Positions 1 to 11,800 of a stretch of 64,000 bases of DNA are shown piece after piece. The stretch's first letter is position 1. Each line of letters starts with the position of its first letter. The DNA comes from QHWK01 sp035259385. Its GTDB lineage: Bacteria > Acidobacteriota > Vicinamibacteria > Vicinamibacterales > CAVVIG01. The stretch lies in NCBI GenBank assembly GCA_035259385.1, contig DATFWL010000659.1, positions 6,006-70,005 of the forward strand, written 5' to 3'. The notes under the pieces are model-generated. The model did not search any database. It saw nothing but the letters and a program-made list of their open reading frames with translations, and was not told the origin of the DNA. The position numbers and the translations under genes were made by a program.

Positions 1-222
1 CAGTCCCTGATGGAGAAAACGCAGGACCGACGGGCCCGACACGAGGAGCGCGCCGAGATCGATCGATCCGATCGCGATCGCCTTGTGCTCCGACCCGAGC
101 CGCTGCGACAGCGCGCCGTTGAACGTGTGGAGACGATGGACCGACACGAACATTACCGCGAGCTCGGACTCGCGGACGAACTCGAAGAGGTGGGCGCCGT
201 CGAGCGGAGTCGGGTCCGGCAC
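1..222 (-). CDS. Thioredoxin-like protein, partial (N-terminal part only)
   Basis: The minus strand stays open from a GTG at 222 to the window edge. The visible 74 residues read like the first half of a thioredoxin fold: a helix (HLFEFVRESE), a beta strand (LAVMFVSVHRLHTF), then an acidic strand and a helix (AIGSIDLGALL, then VLRFLHQGL). The usual WCxxC active site is absent from this part; the equivalent loop reads VHRLHTF, so a redox role is not supported. It starts about 15 bases after the stop of the upstream peptidoglycan-binding gene on the same strand, so it is probably the last visible member of the toxin-cassette operon. The GTG start is a guess; no strong ribosome binding site is visible and the 3' end lies outside the window. 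Confidence 0.4.
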   Translation of the reverse strand, partial: MPDPTPLDGAHLFEFVRESELAVMFVSVHRLHTFNGALSQRLGSEHKAIAIGSIDLGALLVSGPSVLRFLHQGL

Positions 223-236
223 CGCGCGCCTGCCGT

Positions 237-2690
237 TCAGGCCGCTTCGGCCAGCCCGGAGTCGAGCGTCGACCGCCGGATGCGTTGAATCCGCGCGAGG
301 AACGTCGACGCCGTGGACAACGGTCCCGCGATTCCTGCGAGCGCGCGCCGTGAGTCGGTCAGCGCCGCGGTGAGCGCGGCCGTCGAGGCCGGAGGCGGCG
401 TCAGCCGCAGGCGCGTTTCTTCGGCCGTGAGCGTCGTGGTCATCGCGGCGAGTTGAGCGTCCACGTTCCGCGACGTGCTCAGGTTGACGACGTCCGCGAT
501 GCCGACGCGGGCATCGGTGACGGCGCGGCGCAGGTCGGCCAGCTCGGAACGCGCCATCAGCGCCGCGACGGTCGCGCCGGCGGCGGCGGCCGCGCGAAGC
601 AGCGCGTCGATGAGCTCGCGCGCGCGCGTGAGCCTCGCGGCGACGTCCGCGGCCGCCTGCAGGTCGCGCTCGATCTCCGCCAGCAGGTCGCCTTCGCGGC
701 TCTGCAGCGCGGCCAGCGTCGTGACCGGCGGCGGCGTGGCCACGGCGCCGGGAGTCCGCGGCTCGCCGTTGCGCACGACGCGCTGAATCACGCGCTCGAA
801 CCGCCGGCGCGCGGCCGCGAGTCCCTCCTGAATCGTCCGGTCGAAGAGCGCCGCCAGGCCTTTCTGTGACCGAAAGACTTGACCCAGCTTCCCGCGGACG
901 CGTCCATCGCTCCACGTCACCGTCTCGTTGAGCGGCGGACGCACGTAGCCGCGAACCGCCGCCTCGAGCTGTACCGTCTGCACGTCGCGGTCGCGGCCAG
1001 AGAGGATCAGCGCCGTCGTCAGTTTCTTGTCGTCGCGGATCGCGGCTTCCGCGGCGTCGCCGCGCAGCACGCGCGTGCCTGCCGGGTCGAGCACGACAAG
1101 GCGAGGCGCGGCAATCGCGCCGCCGGCGACGGTGTATTCGACGTCGATGCCGAACTTCTGCAGCAGGTCGCGGAACCTGGCTGGCTGGCGCGCCTTGAAC
1201 AGCGCGATGTACGGCTCCAGGCCGCGGCCGCCGCCCGCGAACTGAATGAAACCGGCGCTGACGATGGCGCGATCGTAGGTGTTGATCGCGTCGAAGTTGC
1301 CTTCGAACGTCGAGACGAGCTTGAGCGCCGCCGCCTGGTTGGCCGCGGCGGCCGGTGCAGTCGACGGATCCACGGCGACGAACGCCGCGATCGGAAGCGC
1401 CGCGGGCGACGCGGTGCCGGAAAACGAGACGCCCGCCTCGCTCTGCGTATATGGGCTTCGCACGTAGTCGTGGAACGAGAGGCGATTGCCGCCGAGCGAC
1501 ATCTGGTAGACCGAGATTCGATCGAGGAGCGTCGCGGTTGCGTCCCGCGGGCTGACCACGCCCGGAGTCAGGCTGCCCGAGATCGTCCGTTTCGACACGA
1601 AGAACCGCACATCGTCCTGGAAGCGGCGCAGTGCGGCGATCGTCGCCGTGAGGGTCGACTGCGCGACCGTCCCCGTCGCGCCGGCTGCAGGACTCTCGCG
1701 ATGCGATGCAGCCAGCTTGCCGAGATCGACCAGCCGCCGCTGGACGGCGCGGACATCGTCCACGGCGTTGCCGGTCGCCGTCGCGCCGACCGGACCGGTA
1801 ATCGTGAGGCCGCGGCTGACCGTCTGGGTGATCGCAGCCAGTTGCGTGGTGATGGCCGATAGCTCGGCCTGCGTCGGGATCGGAATCGCGCGCTCGAGAT
1901 CGGTGCGCGTTGCGCCTCTCGGCGCGACCGAGCCGTTCACGGGAATCGCCATCTGCCGCTGGAAGCTTTCGATCGCGGCCATCGTCTTCGGAAGGGATGC
2001 GTCGGTGATCGCGGCGCCGGCGGCGGGCCGCTCGGAGGCGATGTCGGCCGCGTCCACGACGCGCAGGTCGACCAGCCGATCCTGGACGGCGCGCACGTCG
2101 GCGGCGTTGTTGCGGCCGCCGCGACCGACGGTGCCGGTCATCGCCAGCGCCGGACGCGGCGGAGGGATCGGATCGTTGACGCTTTCTCCAGCGTCCGTCC
2201 GGTCCTGGGTGGCGTCGCCCGCTTCTGACGCGGCAGATGGTACCGCCGGCGCGGTCCATGGGGCCGGCGACTCCGCGTCAGCCTCGAACAGCCGCTCGCG
2301 AGTCGGCGTCGCCCCCGGTGGCGCTGCCGACCGCTCGCGCAACAGCACGACGTGTCGCGCCATCCGGCGCTGCGGATCGGAGATTCTGAGGCCGCGGCGG
2401 CCGCCCGCCGCGCCGTCAACCTCGATGAACACGCCATCCGCGTGCCCTTCGCAGGGAATGCCCTCGGCCTCGAGCACGGCGCGGCCCGGTACGACGCGCT
2501 CGACCGCCGACACGACCGCGAGCCTGCCCTCGCCGCGGCTGATCGCAAACAGACCGGGGACGTGGCGCTCGGGCGCCGCCATACCGGGACGTGCGACGAC
2601 CTCGAGGCCGATCTCGGCGATTTCCTGCTCGCGCAGCGGGTTCACCGCGGCGTCGAACAGCACGGCGGGCGACAGTTTTTCCCGCGCCAT
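237..2690 (-). CDS. Peptidoglycan-binding / lysozyme-like protein next to a TcA toxin gene
   Basis: Protein of 817 residues. The ATG at 2690 is chosen because TGGAGGAGCA lies directly before it; an in-frame extension to 2753 has no comparable site. Residues about 190-260 and 297-375 are two copies of a peptidoglycan-binding-like unit (VRAVQDRLVDL and VRAVQRRLVDLG, each followed by FQ-containing helices). Around residues 453-500 the sequence STFEGNFDAINTYD followed by AGFIQFAGG resembles the catalytic-glutamate region of lysozyme-like glycosidases. The last 200 residues are alanine-rich and predicted helical or coiled coil. There is no signal peptide. It follows the TcA gene on the same strand across a 155-base gap holding an AT-rich hairpin. 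A plausible job is wall penetration or packaging for the toxin, but that is inferred from position. The muramidase assignment is motif-level only. Confidence 0.5.
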   Translation of the reverse strand: MAREKLSPAVLFDAAVNPLREQEIAEIGLEVVARPGMAAPERHVPGLFAISRGEGRLAVVSAVERVVPGRAVLEAEGIPCEGHADGVFIEVDGAAGGRRGLRISDPQRRMARHVVLLRERSAAPPGATPTRERLFEADAESPAPWTAPAVPSAASEAGDATQDRTDAGESVNDPIPPPRPALAMTGTVGRGGRNNAADVRAVQDRLVDLRVVDAADIASERPAAGAAITDASLPKTMAAIESFQRQMAIPVNGSVAPRGATRTDLERAIPIPTQAELSAITTQLAAITQTVSRGLTITGPVGATATGNAVDDVRAVQRRLVDLGKLAASHRESPAAGATGTVAQSTLTATIAALRRFQDDVRFFVSKRTISGSLTPGVVSPRDATATLLDRISVYQMSLGGNRLSFHDYVRSPYTQSEAGVSFSGTASPAALPIAAFVAVDPSTAPAAAANQAAALKLVSTFEGNFDAINTYDRAIVSAGFIQFAGGGRGLEPYIALFKARQPARFRDLLQKFGIDVEYTVAGGAIAAPRLVVLDPAGTRVLRGDAAEAAIRDDKKLTTALILSGRDRDVQTVQLEAAVRGYVRPPLNETVTWSDGRVRGKLGQVFRSQKGLAALFDRTIQEGLAAARRRFERVIQRVVRNGEPRTPGAVATPPPVTTLAALQSREGDLLAEIERDLQAAADVAARLTRARELIDALLRAAAAAGATVAALMARSELADLRRAVTDARVGIADVVNLSTSRNVDAQLAAMTTTLTAEETRLRLTPPPASTAALTAALTDSRRALAGIAGPLSTASTFLARIQRIRRSTLDSGLAEAA

Positions 2691-2770
2691 TGCTCCTCCA
2701 GGTCGTGACATCCCATGCGCGCGTGTCCAGACGCTGAAGCGCGCACTCACCACCGTCGCCGGTTCCAGGC

Positions 2771-2852
2771 AATTAAGAAATGAAAATTAGGAATTAAGAA
2801 TGCGTTGAAGGAGAGCACGAATTCTTGATTCTTAATCCTTCATTCTTAATTC
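2771..2852. repeat. AT-rich intergenic repeat with 12-bp inverted arms
   Basis: This is an abrupt AT-rich patch in GC-rich DNA. GAATTAAGAATG at 2791-2802 is perfectly inverted as CATTCTTAATTC at 2841-2852, with a 38-base loop. Related copies of AATTAAGAA and ATTCTTAAT occur on both sides, so the patch is partly a tandem of one heptamer-like unit. The right arm covers the stop codon of the TcA gene (2846-2848). It could act as a terminator-like hairpin or be a small interspersed element. Confidence 0.7.
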
Positions 2853-5800
2853 TTCCGTCCGCGCAGCTCGAAGACGATCACCAGATCGTCGATGAGCTCC
2901 GCGGGCCTGGCGCCGGCTGTCGAGACCGCCAGCTTCCACGCACCGGCCGGACCAGAGACTTCGGCGGTTGCGCGGACGGTCTTCGCACGCGGCCACGGCG
3001 GCACCCAGCCCGTGACCGGCGTTCCCGATCCTTTCGGCGGATCGATTCGCACCTTGAGCGCGTCGGCGCCCAGCGGCGCGCGCGCGTGCGCGAACACGAT
3101 CGCGCGCTCGATGCGCACGTCGAGTCCGCGGTAGCGGCCGGAGAGCCGGCTCGCCTCGAGCGGCAACGGGATCTCGATCTCCTGCCCGGCCGGCGCGTCC
3201 TCCAGCCGCTTCCACATCGCCGGCAGGTCGCGCCTGACGCTGACGAGGTGCCGCGGCTCCGGCTTGATGCCGCCGCGCGCGAGCCCCTTCTCGCGTTCGG
3301 TGCGGGCCGCGGCCTCGAGCGCCGCACCGCCGCTTCGCGCCGTGTACGACAGCGTCAGCACGACGTCGGTGAGCTCGGAGAGATCGACGGCGTTGTCGGA
3401 CTGCGGCAGCTCGATGCGCCACGTCGAGATCGCGCCGGCGCCTTCGAACGGCAGGTAGCGATCGTCGTCGAAGCGGAGATGGAAGAGGCCGGCATCGGCG
3501 TCCGGCCGGCTCGTGGCGACAACCTGCAGCGGCGCCGGGTTGACCATGAAGCGCGAGTCTTCGGCGTCGGCCGACTGCGCGTAGGAGCCGCTCGCGTTCG
3601 CGTCGGTGCGGATGCGGTTCTCGAGCAAGGTCAGCGTGCAGTTCACGTTGCGGTGCGGCCTGAGCGCGCCGGCGACGGTCACGCTCACGGTCTTCGTCCG
3701 GCGGAAGTAGTGGCCGGGGAAGTCGCCGTCGAGCAGCGCTTCGCTCACCTCGATCTGGCAGCGGCCGGTCGCCATCAGCTCCTGCAGCGAGAGCGGAAAG
3801 TCTTCGCGCAGCGAGACGTGGCGCGTGATCTCGAGCGCGCGCCGGTCGCCCTCGACATACGCGGCTTCCATCCGCCGGAGATCGACCAGCAGGCGCTCGC
3901 CGGCGAACAAGCCTTTCTTGAGACTGTCCCAGTAGGAGAACTCGATGAACGAGGACGAGGGATCGCCGCGCTCGAAGCGGAAGGCGCGCTCGGCCTGCTG
4001 CGCCGCGTCGAACGCGACTTTGTAGGCCTGGAAGTAGACGCCGGACAGCTGCCCGAGCATCCAGCCGTAGAGCTGCTCGCTGGTGTACTTGTCGCGCAGG
4101 TACGCCTGCACCTTCTTCGCGCTGTCCACTTCGAGGTCGTGATGGCGCAGCTCCGCCGAGCTGATCTCGAGCTTCAGCTGCGTCTCGGCGATCCGCTTGT
4201 CGACCTGCGCCTTCTCCTTGGTGAGGAGCTCGAGCTCGTGCTGCCATTCCTCGCGGCGGCGCTGGTACTCGGCCTGCTGTGCCGCGAGGTCGGCCTCCGT
4301 CTCGTTCTTGCTCATCACCTTTTCGAGGCTGGCCGAGAACGCGCCCGCGATGTCGCCGAACATCTGGCCGCCGAGCTGCAGCGTGACGAACGGCGAGCTG
4401 AATCCGCCGGCGGCGCCGGACTGGAACTCCGGAATCGCCTTCATCACCTTCTCGACCAGGTCGACGCCCTCGGCGACTGCGGAGATCACCTGCGCGGCGG
4501 ACAGCGACTTCTGCTGCGCCTCTTCCTGCGGGTTCATCAGCGTCTGCAGCTGCGTGTTCAGGTGCTGCATCTGCATGTCGATGTGCTCGCGCTGCAGCGA
4601 CAGCTCGGCGAGCGCCTCCTCGACCTGCCGCACCTGCTTCTTCTTGATGTCGCGCACGGCGTCGAGCAGCAGCGTCTCGTTCGAGGCGCGCAGCGATGCC
4701 AGCCCCTCGGCGTCGCGGCGCTCGAGCACGGTCAGGGTCATCGCGCCGAAGCTGCGGATCTCTTCGGCAAGGCGGATCGCGCGCCCGAGCAGGAACCGGA
4801 ACCGGTAGTGCGGCGGCGGCGCGTTGAGGCTTGCGATCACGCTGCCGAGATCGACGCCGGCGGCGGCCGCCCGCACGAGCAGGCCCGGATCGATCGGCGG
4901 CTCGAACAGTGGCAGCTGGCGCACCACCCCCTGGATGTTCATGCAGTTGCGGATCTTGAACAGCCGGTCGGCGACGGTGTCCCAGTACTTGTCCAGCTGC
5001 GGGTTCGGCGGCGTGCAGAAATACTGCGTCGCCATGCCGAGCACCGCGGTTGCGGCGCCGGTCTCCGGTCGCGCATTGATGCGGAACGGCCGGCGCACCT
5101 GCAGGTTCTCGAGCCGCACCTCGAAGTTCGAGAACAGATCGAGGCCGTGGCGCATCTGCTGGAAGGTGAGCGGCGGCTTCGAGACGATCGGCGGAATCTT
5201 CTCCGGGCGCGACCCGAGAATGTTGGCGGCGAGGATGTAGATCTGCGTCGCTTCCTGGATCGACTCCATCGAGTCGCGCCGGAACAGCTTGTCGCCCCAC
5301 TCGACCAGGTTGTCGATGTACTTCATCACCACCGCCTTCTGGTAGGCGGCGATGCGCAGGCGCGCGATGACGTGCGGGGAGAACGGTTTCTCCCACCACG
5401 CCGACAGCTGATCGCGCACCTGCTTCTGGCGGTCGATGATTCCGGCGTTGTCGCCGGAGTACGACAGCAGCTGCATCAGCTCGCGCGCGCTGTCGTACTC
5501 GTTGTTGTCGTAGAACGGCGCGAACCGCCAGTAGCGCCGCGGGCTCGGCGCGCTCGAATCGGTCGTCGGATCGAAGATGAAATGGAACCAGCGCTGCGCT
5601 TCCTCGTGCCGGCCGTCCTTGGCGAGCCGCACCGCCACCTGCAGCGGCGCGTGAAAGAACAGCTCCCAGTTGTACGACCCGTAGGGGCTGTCTGCGTCGA
5701 AGGCGACATCGAGATGCGGCAGCTTCTTCTCGAAGAGCAGCGGCCCGACGGCATAGTGGCGCTGGAACCAGTTGGGACGGCGCGGCACCCACAATCCGTC

Positions 5801-8800
5801 GCGCATTTCGTGATCGACGCCGATCGGCGGCCGCGTCGTGCTGAAGTCGAGCAGCCCCTCGATGCCTTTCGCCTTCAGCGTCTCGAGGAGGCGGCACGTG
5901 TCGGGATGCTCGAACGGCGTGAACTGCAGCCGCCGTTCGTGGTAGCCCTCCTGCCGTCTCATCGTGACTGGCGCGGCTCGCACGACGCGCCGGGCCGGAC
6001 CGGCGGTCCGCCGCGCGGGCGGACGGGCGGCCGGCCGTGGCTGCGGCCTCGGCCGCGGCGGCGCCTGGCGTTGCCGGGGACGCCGTGCCTCTGCCGCATC
6101 GTCGGGATGCCACGCTTCGTCCTGCAGATCCTCCCAGGCGTCGAGCGCCTCGAACGTGAGCATCGACTCGTCGATCTCTTCACGCCGCCCCCGTCCGCCG
6201 CGTCCGCCGCGCCGCGCCGGCGGCGCCGGACGTGACTGCGGCCGGCGCGACGGACGCGCCAGTACGACCGGGCGCCGCACGAACAGCGGCATCGCGACGT
6301 TCTTCGGCGCGTGGTAGTCGGCGTACACCGGGCGCACGAAGTAGCTGCGGAAGCGATCCTGGAAGAAGAACGGGTAGAGGCCGCGCTCCTCCGGATGTTT
6401 CGGGTCGGTCACCGGGATGACGCTGACGTCGCGACGATCGTGGCCGCGCTGCAGCGCGACCGCGAGGCCGCTCGCGTCGGTCGGCGGAAACGCGAGCAGC
6501 GCGCCGCCGTGACCGAACGGCGCGAAGCCCATCCCGGCTACGCGGTAGCCGGACGGCGCGTTGACGATGCCGCCGTCGCCGAGGCGGAACGGATGGGAGG
6601 CGCCGCTGCTCCTGACGTTGCCGAGCGCCGTGTGCACGACCAAGCGGCGGAAGATGTTGCCCGTCCGCGTCTTCGCGTCGACGACCGTGGCCCGCCTGAT
6701 CGCTTTCGTCCGATCGGGCACCAGCGCGCCGTTGCACCCGTTCAGATCGAAGGTGGCGACGAGATCCACCTCGGCGGGCACGAGCTGCAGGCCGACGGTC
6801 CGCATCCGATCCACCGCGCGGCAGTAGACATGGACCTGCAGCTTCGGAGGATCGCCACTGGCAATCGCGGCCCGGAGCGTGTAGTCCGACGGGGAAATCC
6901 TGCTGCTGCCTTCGAACTTCGCCGTCGCACCGTGCACGCCCGGGACGGTGAGGAACGTCTGCACGTCGACGACGGAGCCGGTGGACATCCGTTTCCGCGA
7001 CCACTTGCCGCGATCGTAGACGGTGTAGGCGAGCTGAATCTCCCAGTCCTTGCCGACCGCCGGCGGCGGCCCTTCGGTCTTGCGATCGAGCGGCGGCAGC
7101 TCCTTGTTCACTTCGCGGAACATCGTCCAGAAGAGATGCATCCGCCGGTTGAAGACGATCGGGACGAGATGATCGCCTTCGATGTCGGCGTCGATCTTCT
7201 CCCACGGCGTCCAGGTGCGGCCGCTGTCGAGGCGGCGGTAGTACCACACGTGCGGCGCGTTGAACGTGCGGGCGAACACGTGATAGGTGCCTTCGTCCCA
7301 CTTCGACTGCGGCGGCGGCGGAACCTTGAGGAAGCTCGGCGCCTGGCGCACCATCCGGTGCGCATGGCGCTCTTCGAACCACACGCCGCGGACGTCCAGC
7401 CGCGCGATCTCGTCGAGGCCCGCGAGATAGTCTGCGAACGCCGCTTCGACGTTGTCGTTCTTGATCTCCTGCTGGAGGATCGTCTGCTCGAGCGTCTGGA
7501 AGAGCGGTGACTTGTCGTCGCGCAGCTCGGGTTCGATCCAGTTCTCGGGGTAGAGAAAGACCTTGCGGTTGGCTTCCCACACCCGGTAGTTCTTCAGCCA
7601 TTTCCAGTCGTTGTCGTCGATGATCCGCGGCGGCACCTTCGGCTCGAGGTTCATCAGGCAGCGCTGGAAGAACGTCTGCACCGCGCCGGTCGCCTGGCGG
7701 ATGCGCGAGGTGAGCATGCACGGGTTCATGTCCACGTCGATCAGGAAGTACTCGAACAGCTGGTTGCGGTTCCTGACGCCGAGATCGCGCATCCGCGGCA
7801 GCAGATACGCGACCAGCGCGTCGCGACGCTCGGCGCGCAGCGGATCGTTCAGCGTGCGCGCCACCTCGAGCCAGCGGGTCTCGTCGTAGCGGGCCTTCAC
7901 CGCCTGGACGATCGTCGTCGCGCCGTCGGCGTCGGGAACGGTGTTCGCCCACGTGTAGAGCGTCCCCGGGGCGACGCCGACGCGCCGCTGGACGTCGACC
8001 GCGCGGGCCAGCCGCAGAATCAGCGGCTCGGCGCCCGGTTCGACCGGCGGACGCAGCGCCGCGGCGGAGTCGACGGCCATCCCGCCCGGACCGAGGAACG
8101 CTTCCACCACGCTGCGCTCCCAGCCGGTCGCGAGCACGAGCCGATCGATCGCCTCGGTCCTCGTCGCGGCGCGGAACACGTCGAACAGGTCGGCGTTCGA
8201 TCGCGGCAGCTTCTTCCGCAGCGCGTACAGGCCTGCGAGCTGGCGCCAGCGGCGGAACAGCGCGACCCCGTCGGCCTCCGCGCCCGACTCCATCGGCAAC
8301 CCGTCGAAATTCAGGTATGGCGGCTCGCCGGTGAGCCACTCGAGCTGCGGGTCGGTGACGTTGAACCCGGTGAGGATCAGCGACGCCTTGTGCAGGCGCC
8401 GGTAGCTCTCCTCGACCGGTGCGAACGACGAGAGTCCGTCGGCCGGATACAAGCTCGTGGTCGGGACCGGCTGCTTCGCGGCGGGCCCGGTGCCGAACTG
8501 CACGGACAGCGTCGCCGGCGCGCCCTGATTCCTGTACTCGAGTCGAATCTCGTAGAGACGGCTCGGATCGAGCGCGATCGGTTCGGACGCATGCTCGGCC
8601 AGTGGACCCGATGCCGCCGGCTGATCGATCAGCACGCGATCGCCGCCGTCCAGCTTCAGCGTCAGGCGCACGGCGCCGTCGCTCTGGATGTAGAACGTGT
8701 GCGGCGCCTTGCTGCGCGGCAGCAGGTGTCCGATCCACCGCGCGCTGAATCGCTGTCCGGGAACCCCGTCGGCCGGAGCGGCGCCGCCCCACGAGAACGT

Positions 8801-11800
8801 CAGCTCGGGATCGTTGCGCACGAAGGCAGGCTCGCCGCTGAGATCGGTGTTGGCGAAGTACGCGCCGGTGAGCCCGGTGCCGAGCAGTGCGAGGAAGTCG
8901 CGGAGCAGCGGCTCGCCGCGCCGATCGCGCGAGCGCAGCACGACGTCGAGCAGCCGCGCCATGCCTGGCGCGCTCACACCGAGCGTGTCGCTCAACGTCT
9001 GGATCACGGTGCCGCGCAACTGCCGCGTGCGCAGGATCGGCAGCAGGTGGTCGAGGACGAAGTGGATGTTCGCCCGCCAGCGTGCCTCCTTGGGATCGGG
9101 AGGCGCGGCCGGCGGCGCGGCGACGGACGCGGGAGTCGCCGCTTCCTGTGGAGGTGCAGGCGGCGCGGTTGGTTCGACTGACGGCGGTGCCGTCGGCGCA
9201 GCTGCTGACGGTGCTGCCGCTGGCGGAGGCGGTGCCGGTGCTGCGGGTGACGGCGCGGCCGGCGCGGCCGGCGGAGGCGTCGCGGTCTGCCGGGGCGCGG
9301 ATGCGGCGGCCCCTTCGAAGAGACGCGCGGCCGCCGCAGCCGGATCGGGAAAGAGACGTGCGAGATGGCGATCGAAGAATTCGCGCCGGCGTGCCGGCGA
9401 CAGCGCGGTGCGTGGATCGAGCGCTTCGAGCGCCGGATCGAGCAGCGCCGCGTCGAAGAGCGCCGCCAGTTTCTGGCGGAGCATCTCGCCGCTGACCTCA
9501 GCGGGATGCGTCGTCTCGCCGAAGACGTCGGCCAACCCGCGGCGGATCGTCGTGAGCACGGCGTCGACCTGTGCCGGCAAGGGCCCCGGATCGCGCCGCG
9601 GCTCCGACTCGTGCCGGAACAGATAGGCCAGCCGCTCCGGCGTGAAATCCGACGCCTGCACTTCCCGCACGATCTCGACGAAGCGGCGCGTCGCGGCGGG
9701 GTCGCCCGGCTGAAATGGATTCGCGTCGGGCGGCATCAACCGGAGCAGCAGGTCGAGGGCGGGTATCCGGATCTGCAGCGCGCGCGCGAGCACGACGACG
9801 CGGTAGACGGCGGAGAGCCCGGCGAGATCGAGGTGCGGCTCCTGGCCGCGCCGCGCCTGCAGCGCGCGAATCAGCGCCAGATCCTCGCTCGTAATCCGGA
9901 AGCCGGCGAGCAGCGCCGACGCGACCGTGTCGAGCGTCGCGCCGGTCTCGCTCAGCTCGGTGCGATCCGGACGCAGCTGGAACGTGCGCTCGTCCTGCGC
10001 GCGCCACATGACGGCGCGTGTCGTGAACAGCCGGTCGTACTGGTTGTCCTTGCCCCAGGCGTCAATCGGCGCCCACAGCACGAGCAGCTCGGTGAGCGGC
10101 CGATCGAGCGTCTTCGCGAGCTCCTGTGCGATCGCCAGCTTCTCGAGCACGGCGATGTCGAGGTCCGTGGCGCCGAACGAGATCAGCGCGCGATCGAGAT
10201 CGGTGAACGTGAGGCCGGCGCGCCGCTGCAGTCGAATCAGGCGGAGCATCCGCGACAGCCGCGCCTCGTCGAGACCGAGGATCCGGATCGTGTCGGGGTT
10301 GCAGTCCGGCGACGGCGTCTCGAGCTGCATCCGGTTGTCCGCATTGAGGAACCGCGTGCTCACCAGGTCGATCAGCTGTTGAAAGGTGAGGCCGGTCGCG
10401 TCGAGAAACGCCGGGACCCGCGTCAGCGCCTCGACATATGGTGTCGCGCCGTTCACGGCCGCGGCGAATCCGACGTGCCGCCACGGTTCGGCCGGCGGCT
10501 GCGCGACGAGCGCGAATTCCTCGGGCGACGTCCCGAGCGCCTCGGCCGCGAGCGATTCGCGGATCTGGTCGCCGCGTCCGAGCGCCCGCATCAGCTCGAG
10601 CCGGGTCACGCCCAGGTGGGCGAGATACGCGCGCGCCAGCGCGAGCGGCTGGTGGTATGGCAGCGTGATCGGGTAGACGGCCTGCTGCAGGCGCTGGTAA
10701 GCCGCGCGCGAGAGATTCTGCGGCACCGCGCGCAGCACGTCCGTCGGAGTCTTGCCGGTATCGAACGCCGCGTTGCCGCCGGTGATCGCCGCCTCGAGCA
10801 GTTCGTTGACCAGGTCGATGTACGGCAGCGCCGTCAGCGTGTTCTCGCACGTCAGCGGCAGGTCGGCGAGATCCGGCCGCCTGCCGAGCAGGACGTCGAG
10901 CGGCTGGAAGTGACTGAGCTTCTCCCGCACCGCCGGGCCCGACGGCTTGCCCTCGAATCGCTTGTTGAGCTGTTCGATGCGATCCGGGGAGCTCACGTTC
11001 AGGTATCGAAGCAGATCGACGAAGTAGGCCGCCGGGCTGTAGACCGATCCACAGTGCTCGCAGTCGCAGAAGCCTCCGGCCTGCTGGAAGAGCGTACGCG
11101 CGTCCGGCACGCCCGCGATCGCCGGCGCCGGCGGCGAGCCGAGCACGAACGGGACGTGCTGTAGCGACTGGAGCAGCCGAATCGCGGTCAGCTTGCTCGC
11201 CGCAGCCGCCTGCTGCGCCTGCGCGTGGACGCGCGCCGCCTGCGCCCGCCCGCCGAGCGCCTCGCCGTACAGCGCAATGAACTGGTTCTTCGGCGTCGTC
11301 GCGATCCGCATCGCGGAGTTCATACCGGTGCCGACGAGCAACGCGACCTCGTCCGCGCGATCGGTGACGCGGCTCACGCGCTCGACAGATTCGACCGCTT
11401 CGAGCGCCGCTTCGACATCGTCCGCGTCGATGCCTTCGAGCAGGGCGGGATCTGCCGCCGCACGGTCGCGGATCGAATCGCGATGAAAGTCGTGGGCTGG
11501 CACGCGTCCGATCAGCGTCCGCGCGGCGGGGGTGACGTCGTCGGACTCCGCAAGTCGCTGCTGAATGAATCGGCTCGGATAGGTGTCTTCGAGCGTGTCG
11601 AGGATCGCTTCCGCACGCGCCTCGATGCGCTGCTGCGCCTCCTCGCTGGTTTCAGCGTCTTCGCCCTCGTCCTCGGACGGACCTTCCTCCGCCTCGACGT
11701 CCTCCAGCAGCTCGCACCATTCGTCGAAGCTGAAGCGGGTGAGGTCTTCCGGCTGCTGCCACCGTCCGGTCCGCCGGAGCGCCTGCATCCGCTGCAGCAC

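Noticed and set aside
2825..6235. Long plus-strand open frames opposite the TcA gene
   Set aside because: They are Arg/Leu/Asp-rich antisense shadows in GC-rich DNA. The minus strand shows coherent TcA domains throughout.
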